NCBI RefSeq assembly: GCF_013459645.1
Contig: NZ_CP054861.1
Span: 1,166,001-1,230,000 of the forward strand
DNA length: 64,000 nucleotides
Origin: Martelella sp. NC20
GTDB taxonomy: Bacteria > Pseudomonadota > Alphaproteobacteria > Rhizobiales > Rhizobiaceae
Reading direction: 5' to 3'
Shown here: positions 26,831 through 34,872 of the stretch, one piece after another
Layout of the letters: the number at the start of each line of letters is the position of its first letter
How positions within the stretch are numbered: the stretch's first letter is position 1
The notes under the pieces: model-generated
Seen by the model: only the letters and a program-made list of their open reading frames with translations
Database searches by the model: none
Told to the model about the DNA's origin: nothing
Program-made: the position numbers and the translations under genes

Positions 26831-27574
26831 GTGCTGAATATTGTGATACCGATGGCCGGTCGCGGCAGCCGTTTTTCCGAGGCGGGCTATACCGATCCGA
26901 AGCCGCTTATACCGGTGCATGGCAAGCCGATGATCCAGGTCGTCGTCGAAAACCTGACGCCGGCCGTCGATCATCGCTTCATCTTCATCTGCCAGTCCGA
27001 TCATATCCGCGATTACGGGCTCGAGGAAAAGCTGACAGCGCTTGCCGGAAATGTCGAGATCATCGGCATCGACCATATCACCGAAGGTCAGGCCTCGACC
27101 GTGATGCTTGCCGAACACCTGATCGACAATGACGATCCGGTGATGACGGCGAACTCGGACCAGTATATCGACATCGACATCAACGACTACCTCCGCTTCA
27201 TGGAGGACGGCGGTTATGACGGGATGATCATGACGATGAAGGCGCAGGATCCGAAATGGTCGTTCGTGCGCGAGGAAAACGGTCAGGTGGTCGAGACCGC
27301 GGAAAAGCGCGTGATTTCCAGCGATGCCACCGTTGGGGTCTACAATTTCAGGACCGGACGCGATCTGGTGGCGGCGACGAAGGCGATGATCGGCGACGAC
27401 GAACGCGTCAATGGCGAGTTCTACATCTGCCCCGCCTATAATTACCTGATCCGCGACGGTCGCAGGATCGGCCACTATTCGATCGGCAACGAGGCCGACG
27501 GCATGTACGGTCTCGGCATTCCGTCCGACCTCGATCTGTTTCTGGCCCACCCGGTTTCGGAAAAGGCGCGGTGA
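26831..27574 (+). CDS. Sugar-phosphate-type nucleotidyltransferase (glycan module gene 1)
   Basis: 247 residues, GT-A fold nucleotidyltransferase. The phosphate-binding loop reads PMAGRGSRF (G10, G12, R14) followed by the DPKPLIP motif with K24; the metal-binding Asp is probably D110 in TANSDQYID. These fit NTP:sugar-1-phosphate or related cytidylyl/guanylyltransferases that activate a headgroup for glycan synthesis. It starts with GTG. Its stop overlaps the next start by 1 nt (TGATG). It is the first of five overlapping genes. A later gene at 28850 is a divergent paralogue that shares AEKR-IS and F(R/S)GRD blocks but lacks the nucleotide loop. Confidence 0.8.
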   Translation: MLNIVIPMAGRGSRFSEAGYTDPKPLIPVHGKPMIQVVVENLTPAVDHRFIFICQSDHIRDYGLEEKLTALAGNVEIIGIDHITEGQASTVMLAEHLIDNDDPVMTANSDQYIDIDINDYLRFMEDGGYDGMIMTMKAQDPKWSFVREENGQVVETAEKRVISSDATVGVYNFRTGRDLVAATKAMIGDDERVNGEFYICPAYNYLIRDGRRIGHYSIGNEADGMYGLGIPSDLDLFLAHPVSEKAR

Positions 27575-28200
27575 TGGAGATATTGTCGCACAGGGGGCTC
27601 TGGGAGAGCGCGGCGGAAAAGAACGCCATGACCGCCTTCGCCCGTTCCTTCGACCTCGGCTTCGGCACGGAAACCGATCTGCGTGATCATAATGGCGAAA
27701 TCGTCATCGCCCATGACATGCCGATGGGGAACGAGCCGCGGTTATCGGACGTTCTGGAGATCATGGCCGGCCGAAATCTGATGCTGGCGCTGAATATCAA
27801 GGCGGACGGGTTGAGCGGCAAGGTGAAGGAGATACTGGCGGCCCATGGTCACACGAATTATTTCGTGTTCGACATGTCGCTTCCCGATCTGGTACGCCAG
27901 GTGGCCGACGGGCTGACCGTGTTCACCGGCCTGAGCGACCTCCAGCCCAATGCGCCGCTCATCGATCAATGCGACGGGGTCTGGCTCGATTGCTTTCGCT
28001 CCGACTGGTTCGGACCAGGTCTCATCGACGACCTGATCGGACGGGGGAAGCGGGTCTGCGTGGTGTCGAGCGACCTGCACCGGCGTGATGCCGGGCTGCA
28101 ATGGTCGATCATAAAATCGGCCCAATGCATCGATAGCAGCCGGCTTTATTTGTGCACGGACACGCCGCAGGCGGCGCGCGCCTATTTTTCGGGAGAGTGA
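27574..28200 (+). CDS. Glycerophosphodiester-phosphodiesterase-like protein (glycan module gene 2)
   Basis: 208 residues, shorter than usual GDPDs. The barrel start is recognisable: SHRGLWESAAEKN gives catalytic H6 and R7, TETDLRD gives metal ligands E33 and D35, and IAHD gives H47. The third usual metal-ligand Glu of the E-I-K motif is replaced by Asn (N74 in LALNIKADG). No signal peptide, so it is cytoplasmic. In a polysaccharide module it may cleave or build a phosphodiester-linked substituent; no function is assigned with certainty. The start is the ATG at 27574, overlapping the previous stop; GTG at 27571 is an alternative. Confidence 0.7.
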   Translation: MEILSHRGLWESAAEKNAMTAFARSFDLGFGTETDLRDHNGEIVIAHDMPMGNEPRLSDVLEIMAGRNLMLALNIKADGLSGKVKEILAAHGHTNYFVFDMSLPDLVRQVADGLTVFTGLSDLQPNAPLIDQCDGVWLDCFRSDWFGPGLIDDLIGRGKRVCVVSSDLHRRDAGLQWSIIKSAQCIDSSRLYLCTDTPQAARAYFSGE

Positions 28201-28202
28201 AG

Positions 28203-28853
28203 ATGGCGATCAAGGCAGTCATTTTCGACATGGACGGCGTTCTGATCGAGGCCAAGGAGTGGCACTATGATGCGCTCAACCGGGCGCTCGGCCTGTTCGG
28301 CTTCACCATTGAGCGCCATGAGCACCGCACCGTCTATGACGGCCTGCCGACGCGCACGAAGTTGCAGCGTCTCAGCATGGAAAAGAAACTGCCGCCCTAT
28401 CTGCACGGCTTTATCAACGAGATGAAGCAGCGCTACACGATGGAGATCATCTATGAGCGCTGCCGCCCGCGTTTCGACCATGAATATGCGCTGTCGCGCC
28501 TGAGGATGGAAGGCTATCACCTCGCCGTCGCCTCCAATTCCACCCGCGATACCGTGGTGCTGATGATGGAGAAGGCGAGCCTTGCCCCCTATCTCGATTT
28601 CAAGCTCTCCAATCAGGACGTTACCAAGAGCAAGCCGGACCCGGAGATCTATCTGAAGGCGATCGAGCGCATGGGGCTTTCTCCCATGGAATGCCTGATC
28701 GTCGAGGACAACCCGAACGGCATCAAGGCCGCGACCGGCTCAGGCGCGCATGTCATGGTGGTCAAGGAAGTGGATGAAGTCACCTATGCCCGGATCAAGG
28801 CGCGGATTGCCGAGATCGACCAGGCAGGCAGTTCAGTGGGGTCGGCGGCATGA
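28203..28853 (+). CDS. HAD-superfamily phosphatase/phosphomutase-like (glycan module gene 3)
   Basis: 216 residues with all four HAD motifs: DMDGV with nucleophile D9 and D11, ASNS (motif II), KSKPDPEIY (motif III Lys) and VEDNPNGIKAA (motif IV acids). The alpha-helical cap between motifs I and II is of the beta-phosphoglucomutase/phosphatase kind. It probably dephosphorylates a small sugar- or polyol-phosphate intermediate of the module. ATG at 28203 has GGGAGAG upstream, 2 bp after the preceding stop; its own stop overlaps the next start (ATGA). Confidence 0.85.
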   Translation: MAIKAVIFDMDGVLIEAKEWHYDALNRALGLFGFTIERHEHRTVYDGLPTRTKLQRLSMEKKLPPYLHGFINEMKQRYTMEIIYERCRPRFDHEYALSRLRMEGYHLAVASNSTRDTVVLMMEKASLAPYLDFKLSNQDVTKSKPDPEIYLKAIERMGLSPMECLIVEDNPNGIKAATGSGAHVMVVKEVDEVTYARIKARIAEIDQAGSSVGSAA

Positions 28854-29590
28854 AGATCGTAGTGCTGATGGGCGGCGAAAACCTCGACATCAAGAGCGAA
28901 CTCTATCCGCTCTACATGACGGAGTTCAACGAGGAACTGGTTCTGGAACGCCAGATCGCCGGCCTCCAGAAGCTTGCGCCGCGCGAGATCATTTTCTGTG
29001 TCCGGAGCGCGGATATCCGCAAGTTCAACGTCGACGACGTGATCCGCCAGACCACCGACAACGGGCTGTGCGTGGAGGTTGCCGGCCCGACGGCGGGATC
29101 GGTGTGCACCGCGCTTCTGGCGGCCGAACATATCGACGACAACGAGGAGATCGTGCTGGTTGCCGCCGACGAGCTGATCGACGCCGATCTTGCTGGTATC
29201 GTCAAGGGCTTCAGCGGGCGCGATTGCGATGCCGGGGTGCTCGCATTCCGCTCGGTGCATCCGCGCTATTCTTTCGCGCTTCTCGATCAGAACGGCGATG
29301 TCTGCGAGGTCGCCGAAAAGCGGCCGATCAGCAAGCATGCATTGGCGAGCTTCTACTATTTCCGCAGCGGTCGGGATTTCGTGCGCTCGGCGCTCAACGT
29401 CGTGCGCAAGGACCGCAAGATCAACAACGCCTTCTATATCAGCCAGACCATCAACGAGATGATCCTGCGTCATGCCAGGGTCGGCATCGAATTCATCGGC
29501 AATGACAGGTTTCATCCGCTGAAGACGGAAATGCAGCTCGCGCAGTATATCTCCCAGCTCAACGACCAAAAGGAGGGGCTGCTCCATTGA
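28850..29590 (+). CDS. Degenerate nucleotidyltransferase-like protein (glycan module gene 4)
   Basis: 246 residues with the layout of the gene-1 enzyme: an N-terminal beta-alpha repeat, AADELIDADL where D107 aligns with D110 of gene 1, and VAEKRPISKHALASFYYF aligning with AEKRVISSDATVGVYNF. However the glycine-rich loop reads VLMGGENLDIKSEL, without the G-x-G-x-R and without the DPKP lysine motif. It may be a non-catalytic partner of gene 1, or an enzyme using a different donor. The start overlaps the HAD stop by 4 nt; the stop overlaps the cupin TTG start. Confidence 0.6.
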   Translation: MKIVVLMGGENLDIKSELYPLYMTEFNEELVLERQIAGLQKLAPREIIFCVRSADIRKFNVDDVIRQTTDNGLCVEVAGPTAGSVCTALLAAEHIDDNEEIVLVAADELIDADLAGIVKGFSGRDCDAGVLAFRSVHPRYSFALLDQNGDVCEVAEKRPISKHALASFYYFRSGRDFVRSALNVVRKDRKINNAFYISQTINEMILRHARVGIEFIGNDRFHPLKTEMQLAQYISQLNDQKEGLLH

Positions 29591-29925
29591 AGACCGCGCG
29601 CCTCGACGACATGGTGAAGGGCTGGTTCATCGGCAATTTCGACCCCAGCCTTGCAAAAACCGAGGATGTGGAAGTGGCCGTCAAGCATTATGACCGCGGC
29701 GACGGCGAGGCCGTGCATTTTCACAAGGTCGCCACCGAATACACCGTCGTGGTTCAGGGGCGGATCCGCATGAACGGGGTCGACTATGGCGCGGGCGATA
29801 TCATCGTGATGGAGCCGGGAGAGGCGACGGATTTCGAATGTCTGGAGGACGGCAGCATCAATGTGGTGGTGAAGCTTCCGGGTGCCGCGAACGATAAGTA
29901 TATGGGTTCCGGCGAGCAGAAATGA
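29587..29925 (+). CDS. Small single-domain cupin protein (glycan module gene 5)
   Basis: 112 residues. Cupin motif 1 is complete (VHFHKVATEYTVVVQG: H44, H46, E51), but the second motif (PGEATDFECLED) lacks the usual metal His. It starts with TTG, supported by AGGAGG upstream and a 4-nt overlap with the preceding stop. Such proteins include sugar-phosphate isomerases and epimerases or binding proteins; the role here is not known. It ends the overlapping run; the next gene is 145 bp away. Confidence 0.75.
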   Translation: MKTARLDDMVKGWFIGNFDPSLAKTEDVEVAVKHYDRGDGEAVHFHKVATEYTVVVQGRIRMNGVDYGAGDIIVMEPGEATDFECLEDGSINVVVKLPGAANDKYMGSGEQK

Positions 29926-30070
29926 AACGGCGCGCAAGGCCGATGACCGGCGCGAATATAGTATGTCGTCCATGGACGGTATTCTGTGTTACCGCTCCAC
30001 ACTTCGTCGGGGTTATGTGTTTTGTATGATCTGAGTTAAACTGGGGCTCGCCGAAAGCGGGTGCGGAAAG

Positions 30071-31063
30071 ATGGACAAGGACGAAATCACATTTCTGTTT
30101 CAGGGCGTGGTGGACAAGTCTTTCCTGCGCGGCAGCTTTGCCGCGGTCAGGCGCCATTTTCCGTCGTCCAGAATCATCCTGTCGACCTGGGTCGGAACCG
30201 ATATTTCGGGCCTGGATTGCGACGAGGTGGCGCTGTGCGAGGATCCGGGTTTTTTCTACTATTCCCCGCGACCCGGCGAAAAGCCGAACAATGTCAATCG
30301 CCAGATCATCGGCACAAGGGCGGGGCTCGCAAAGGTCGAGACGCGCTACTGTTTCCGCATGCGCACCGATTTCAGGCTGAACGGCGACGGGTTTCTGCGC
30401 TTCTTTGACGCCTATCCCGACAGTGTCGACGCCTACAAGGTGTTTTCGCACAAGCTGCTGGCGGCCTGCTATTTCTCGCGCAATCCGCGCTCGCGGGTGA
30501 GCTTTCCGTTCCACCCCTCGGATCTCGCCTTTTTCGGCCACACCGACGACATCCGCAAGCTGTTCGACGTTCCGCTGATGACCGAGGAAGAGGCGAACTG
30601 GGATACCGGCGGCCAGCGTTACAATCGCTATACGCCCGAGCAGCATATTTTCGTCAACGCCCTGCGCCGGGACGGCCGGCATGTGCCGTGCGCCTACTAC
30701 AAGGACGCCAACCCGCAGGCGATCCTCGAAACCGAGAAATATTTCGCCTCGAATTTCGTCTTCCTCACCTTCGATCAGTTCGATCTGGCGCCTTCCAAGC
30801 CGACCTTCGTGATGAAGGTGCATCCGAATTCGTTCATGACCTGCTACACCCATAATGAGTGGATCGGACTTTACCGCAAGCATGTCGACGCCGGCACGCC
30901 GGTTCCGGCGGACGATCCGGAACGCGAGAAGATCGAGAAGTTCTACAAGCCCTACAAGGTCTGTCGCCTGATCGGCAATTTGATCTCGCTGCCGTTCAAG
31001 AGCAAGGTCCGCCGCCGGGCGATCCGCACCGGCATACTGGAGTTCTTCCTGCTTCCGCGCTGA
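30071..31063 (+). CDS. WavE-family lipopolysaccharide/glycan synthesis protein
   Basis: 330 residues. The N-terminal ITFLFQGVVD, then FPSSRIILSTWVGTD, NRQIIGTRAGL, FRMRTDFRLNGD and HPSDLAFFGHTDDI are characteristic of the WavE family found in LPS-core and capsule loci, thought to be glycosyltransferase-like enzymes. The RTD in MRTDF could be the DxD-type metal site. No membrane span is evident, so it is probably cytoplasmic or peripheral. It follows the cupin gene by 145 bp and is the likely transferase of the module. Confidence 0.8.
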   Translation: MDKDEITFLFQGVVDKSFLRGSFAAVRRHFPSSRIILSTWVGTDISGLDCDEVALCEDPGFFYYSPRPGEKPNNVNRQIIGTRAGLAKVETRYCFRMRTDFRLNGDGFLRFFDAYPDSVDAYKVFSHKLLAACYFSRNPRSRVSFPFHPSDLAFFGHTDDIRKLFDVPLMTEEEANWDTGGQRYNRYTPEQHIFVNALRRDGRHVPCAYYKDANPQAILETEKYFASNFVFLTFDQFDLAPSKPTFVMKVHPNSFMTCYTHNEWIGLYRKHVDAGTPVPADDPEREKIEKFYKPYKVCRLIGNLISLPFKSKVRRRAIRTGILEFFLLPR

Positions 31064-31096
31064 CGATGAAGGCCCGGGTTTTCTGGGGCATTCGCA

Positions 31097-32137
31097 TCAG
31101 CCGGCTTCCGGACTGCTCGCCGGATTGAGCGCGATGACGACGTCGGAGGGGCGGATGCTGCCGATGGTGTTGCCATCCTTGCCCACCACCCGCAGCACCT
31201 CGCCGTGGCCGAGCCTGTCCATCATCGCGGCAAGCTTGGTTTCCGCCTCGACGGCGGGCGAATCCGGGAGCGCTTGCGCCTCGCTCATCACGTCCTGAGC
31301 GCGCAAGACGCCCAGCGGGTTAACATTGGCGACGAAATCGGCGACATAGGCGTCGGCGGGCTTGCGCACGATTTCGGACGGCGTGCCGCACTGGACGATG
31401 CGGCCACCCTCCATGATCGCGATCCGGTCGCCGATCTTGAAAGCCTCGTCGAGATCGTGGCTGACGAAGATGATGGTGCGCTTCAGGTTCTTCTGCAGCT
31501 CGATCAGTTCGTCCTGCAGTCTTGTGCGGATCAGCGGATCGAGCGCGGAAAACGGTTCGTCCATCAGCAGGATCGGCGCCTCGGTGGCAAAGGCGCGGGC
31601 AAGGCCGACGCGCTGCTGCATGCCGCCCGACAATTCGCCGACTAGCTTGTCGCCCCAGTCATGGAGGCCGACCAGTTCAAGCTGGGCCCGTGCCTTTGCA
31701 AGCCGTTCCTTCTGGCCCATGCCGGCGAATTCGAGCCCGAGCGCAACATTTTCAACCACGGTGCGCCACGGCAGCAGGCCGAATTGCTGGAACACCATGG
31801 AAACCCGCGACAGGCGGATCTCTCTGAGCGTCTTGGCGTCCGCGGCGGTCACATCGGTCATGCCGTTGCCGTCATTGACCAGCACGCGCCCCCGGCAGAC
31901 CGGGTTCAGCCGGTTGACGGCCCGAAGCAGCGTCGACTTGCCGGAGCCGGACAGTCCCATCAGCACCAGAAGCTCGCCCTCGCCCACGGTAAGCGAGCAG
32001 TTGTGGACGCCCAGCACCTGGTCGGTTTCGTCCTGCACCTCGGCGCGGCTCTTGCCCTGGTCCATCAGCGGAAGGGCGGTTTTCGGCCGGTCGCCGAACA
32101 CGATGTTCACATCTTCGAAAACAACTGAGGCGGCCAT
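31097..32137 (-). CDS. choV: Choline ABC transporter ATP-binding protein
   Basis: 346 residues. Quaternary-amine importer ATPase: Walker A GLSGSGKST, Q-loop FQQFGLLPWRTV, signature LSGGMQQRVGLARA, Walker B ILLMDEPFSALD, H-loop VSHDLDEA; a C-terminal regulatory segment of about 80 residues ends the chain. The N-terminal ALPLMDQGKSRAEVQDETDQ matches rhizobial ChoV/ProV-like proteins. It drives uptake of choline through ChoW. The ATG at 32137 overlaps the choW stop by 1 nt. Confidence 0.93.
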   Translation of the reverse strand: MAASVVFEDVNIVFGDRPKTALPLMDQGKSRAEVQDETDQVLGVHNCSLTVGEGELLVLMGLSGSGKSTLLRAVNRLNPVCRGRVLVNDGNGMTDVTAADAKTLREIRLSRVSMVFQQFGLLPWRTVVENVALGLEFAGMGQKERLAKARAQLELVGLHDWGDKLVGELSGGMQQRVGLARAFATEAPILLMDEPFSALDPLIRTRLQDELIELQKNLKRTIIFVSHDLDEAFKIGDRIAIMEGGRIVQCGTPSEIVRKPADAYVADFVANVNPLGVLRAQDVMSEAQALPDSPAVEAETKLAAMMDRLGHGEVLRVVGKDGNTIGSIRPSDVVIALNPASSPEAG

Positions 32138-32973
32138 CACCTTTTCCTCTCGATCTTGAGTACGCGGTCAAGGATGATGGCGACGACGACGATGACGAAG
32201 CCGCTCTCGAACCCGAGCGCCGGATTGACCTGGTTGAGGGCGCGCACCACCGGCACGCCGAGCCCGTCGGCGCCGACCAGTGCTGCGACCACCACCATCG
32301 ACAGCGACAGCATGATCGTCTGGTTGAGGCCGGCCATGATCTGCGGCAGCGCATAAAGCAGTTCGACCTTGGTCAGCTTTTGCCAGCCGGTGCCGCCGAA
32401 CGCATCCGCCGCTTCAAGCAGCGGCTTGGGCACGGAGGAGACGCCGAGATAGGTGAGCCTGATCGAGGCCGGAACCACGAAGATGACGGTTGCCAGCAGA
32501 CCCGGCACCATGCCGATGCCGAAGAACACGATCGCCGGGATCAGGTAGACGAACGGCGGCAGCGTCTGCATCAGGTCGAGGATCGGCTGCAGGACCTGAT
32601 AGAGGCGGGGCCGGTGAGCGGCGAAAATGCCGATCGGAACGCCGATCGCCATGCAGATGATGCAGGCTGAAATCACCAGCGCCAGGCTTTCGGTCGTTTC
32701 CTCCCAATAGCCCTGGTTGACGATGAACAGGAAGCCGAGGAAGACGAACAGCGAGACCTTCCAGTTGCGCTGCAGCCAGTAGGAGGCCGCGGTCACGATC
32801 ACGGCGATCACGATCGGCCCCGGCGCCTGCAGGATGAACAGAAGCTGGTCGATCAGCCAGCTCATGACCTCGGCGAGACCATCGAAAAACCAGCCGCCAT
32901 GCATTTGCAGCCAGTCGAAAATATCCTGGGCCCAGCGTCCCAGCGGGATTTTGTAATCCGTCAGCCAGTGCAA
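32137..32973 (-). CDS. choW: Choline ABC transporter permease
   Basis: 278 residues with about six or seven membrane segments and the ProW-type permease loop LLEAADAFGGTGWQKLTKVELLYALP. The proposed start is TTG at 32973, giving HWLTDYKIPLGRW as in rhizobial ChoW, with AAAGGAG 8 nt upstream; an in-frame codon at 33027 lacks such a site. It forms the membrane channel of the ChoXWV importer. It is separated from choX by a stem-loop terminator, so part of the transcription may stop before it. Confidence 0.9.
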   Translation of the reverse strand: MHWLTDYKIPLGRWAQDIFDWLQMHGGWFFDGLAEVMSWLIDQLLFILQAPGPIVIAVIVTAASYWLQRNWKVSLFVFLGFLFIVNQGYWEETTESLALVISACIICMAIGVPIGIFAAHRPRLYQVLQPILDLMQTLPPFVYLIPAIVFFGIGMVPGLLATVIFVVPASIRLTYLGVSSVPKPLLEAADAFGGTGWQKLTKVELLYALPQIMAGLNQTIMLSLSMVVVAALVGADGLGVPVVRALNQVNPALGFESGFVIVVVAIILDRVLKIERKR

Positions 32974-33116
32974 GAGACTGCTCCTTTGTTCCCCAAATTC
33001 AGCGTGTCGGACCGTGCCACTGCCCAAGACAGCGCATGGCGATCCGGCCCCGGCATTTTGCCTCGGGCCCGTGTCGCGAAATCCGCGACCGCACAGATAT
33101 CATCATCGAAAAAGGA

Positions 33117-33146
33117 AAGCCCGGAAAGCGTTGGCTTGCCGGGCTT
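33117..33146 (-). terminator. Stem-loop terminator/attenuator between choX and choW
   Basis: Eight-bp stem AAGCCCGG/CCGGGCTT with a 14-nt loop, followed on the minus strand by TCCTTTTTTCG. It lies 8 bp past the choX stop. A partial terminator here would give excess binding protein over permease. Confidence 0.65.
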
Positions 33147-33154
33147 GAAGATTT

Positions 33155-34096
33155 TTACAGACCGAGCGATTTCTTGACCGCCGGCAGCCCCGGTTCCCCG
33201 GAGGTGGTGGTCACGCCCTCAAGCCAGGTGTCGAGGGCATCCGGATTGGCCTTGAGCCATGCGGCGGTCGCATCGCCCTCGTTTTCGCCGTCGTTCAGGA
33301 TCTTGCCCATGACCTCGTTTTCCATCGGCAGGGTGAACTTCAGGTTTTCGAGCAGCTTGGCGACATTCGGGCACTCATCGACATAGCCCTTGCGGGTGAC
33401 GGTGCGCACGATGCCTTCGCCGCCGAAGAAATCCTCGCCGCCGGTAAGATATTTCAGCGAATAGGTCGAGTTCATCGGATGCGGTTCCCAGCCGAGGAAC
33501 ACGATCGGCTGGTCCTGGCGGTATTTGCGGCCGACCATGGCGAGCATGCCCTGTTCGGAGCTTTCCACGACCTCGAAGTCGCCGAGACCATCCTTGTTCG
33601 CCTCAATCAGCGAAACCAGATAGGCATTGCCTTCATTGCCGGGCTCGATGCCGTAGATCTTGTTATCCAGCTCGTCGCCGAACTTGGCGATGTCGGCATA
33701 GGTCTTCAGACCCTTTTCATAGGTGTAGGTCGGCACAGCAAGGGTGTATTTCGTGCCCTCGAGATTGGTGGCGACGACATCGATCTCGCCCTCGTCGATG
33801 TAAGGCGTGATGGCGCTGGTCTGGGCCGGCATCCAGTTGCCGAGGAAGATGTCGATGTCGTCGCTCTTCAGCGATGCGAAGGTGACCGGCACGGACAGAA
33901 CCTTGACGTCGACCTTGTAGCCGAGGCCTTCCAGGATATGCTTGGCGGTCGCGGTGGTGGTGGTGATATCGGTCCAGCCGACATCGGAGAAGCTGACGCT
34001 ATCGCAGGCGGTGGGGTCCTGTGCCTTTGCGGCGCCGGCGGAAAGGGCGGTCGCGGCGGTCAGCGCGGCGATGGTCAATTTCAGGTTATAAGACAT
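33155..34096 (-). CDS. choX: Choline ABC transporter substrate-binding protein
   Basis: 313 residues: signal peptide (SYNLKLTIAALTAATALSAGAAKA), then a type II quaternary-amine-binding fold with VGWTDITTTTATAKHILEGLGY, LGNWMPAQTSAI and FLGWEPHPMNSTY, whose Trp/Tyr residues build the aromatic cage for trimethylammonium groups. ChoX of Sinorhizobium has this pattern. Periplasmic. The start at 34096 has AAGGAAA upstream; longer frames run into the promoter. Divergent from the bet operon and probably induced by choline. Confidence 0.93.
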   Translation of the reverse strand: MSYNLKLTIAALTAATALSAGAAKAQDPTACDSVSFSDVGWTDITTTTATAKHILEGLGYKVDVKVLSVPVTFASLKSDDIDIFLGNWMPAQTSAITPYIDEGEIDVVATNLEGTKYTLAVPTYTYEKGLKTYADIAKFGDELDNKIYGIEPGNEGNAYLVSLIEANKDGLGDFEVVESSEQGMLAMVGRKYRQDQPIVFLGWEPHPMNSTYSLKYLTGGEDFFGGEGIVRTVTRKGYVDECPNVAKLLENLKFTLPMENEVMGKILNDGENEGDATAAWLKANPDALDTWLEGVTTTSGEPGLPAVKKSLGL

Positions 34097-34172
34097 GTCA
34101 GCGTTTCCTTTCGGTTCGTTTGTCGAAGGCCGTAGCGGATCGATCGGCGTGTCAAAATAAACGAGTGGCTTC

Positions 34173-34192
34173 CTTGATTGATCGGTCAATCA
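34173..34192. promoter_or_regulatory. BetI-like operator in the choX/betI divergent promoter
   Basis: TTGATTGA-TCGG-TCAATCAA: two perfect 8-bp arms around a 4-bp centre. It resembles the TTGATTGGACGTTCAATATA site recognised by BetI in E. coli. It lies between choX and betI and probably lets BetI repress both sides until choline is present. Confidence 0.7.
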
Positions 34193-34194
34193 AT

Positions 34195-34206
34195 ATAACA
34201 TATGTT
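34195..34206. promoter_or_regulatory. Second short palindrome beside the BetI-like site
   Basis: TAACATATGTTA is a perfect 12-bp palindrome 2 bp from the BetI-like dyad. It could be a second operator half or an AT-rich promoter element; its role is open. Confidence 0.35.
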
Positions 34207-34281
34207 AATTCGTGTAAACGGCGTGTTGCTCAGAATTTCGCCACACGATGCAAATGAGCATTTTTTCAGCGGGTCCAGCCA

Positions 34282-34872
34282 ATGCCTAAAATCGGAATGG
34301 AAGCCATACGCCGCGAAGCGCTTGTACAGGCGGCCATCGCCGAAGTCGGTCAGGTCGGCATGGTCGAGGTCACGGTCGCCAGGATCGCCAAGCGGGCGGG
34401 CGTTTCGCCTGCGCTCGCGCATCACTATTTCGGCTCCAAAGAAAAGATCCTGTTTGCGGCCATGCGGCGTATCCTTGACGAGTTCGGCACCTCGGTCAAG
34501 GCCCGCTACCGGGATGCCGTTACCCCGCAACAGCGGCTCGAGGCGATTGTCCAGGCCTGTTTTGGACCGGACCAGTTCGATCCCGCCGTCGTTGCCGCCT
34601 GGCTTGCCTTTTACGTCCAGGCCCAGCGCAAGGGCGATGCCAGCCGCTTGCTTGCGATCTACGAGGCGCGGCTGCGCTCCAACCTGGTCTATGCGCTGCG
34701 CCAGCTCGTATCCGTCGGCGCCGCCCGGCGGATCGCCACCGGGCTCGGCTCGCTGATCGACGGATTTTACCTGCGCGCCGCGCTGAAGGATTTCGGCATG
34801 AGCCGGGGCGCGGCCGTCGATATGACGCTCGAATATCTCGAACTCACACTCGCCAAGGAGATGTCCTCATGA
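34282..34872 (+). CDS. betI: Transcriptional repressor BetI (TetR family)
   Basis: 196 residues, the usual BetI length. The TetR HTH is at about 25-55 (VTVARIAKRAGVSPALAHHYFGSKEKILF), with BetI-specific PQQRLEAIVQACFGPDQFDPAVVAAWLAF in the sensor domain. It represses betaine synthesis genes and is relieved by choline. Its stop overlaps the betC start (ATGA). A 20-bp dyad in front of the gene is the probable binding site. Confidence 0.95.
   Translation: MPKIGMEAIRREALVQAAIAEVGQVGMVEVTVARIAKRAGVSPALAHHYFGSKEKILFAAMRRILDEFGTSVKARYRDAVTPQQRLEAIVQACFGPDQFDPAVVAAWLAFYVQAQRKGDASRLLAIYEARLRSNLVYALRQLVSVGAARRIATGLGSLIDGFYLRAALKDFGMSRGAAVDMTLEYLELTLAKEMSS

Noticed and set aside
26831..29925. O-methyl phosphoramidate-type capsule modification locus as in Campylobacter
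   Set aside because: A nucleotidyltransferase is shared, but no glutamine kinase, amidotransferase or methyltransferase genes are present here.
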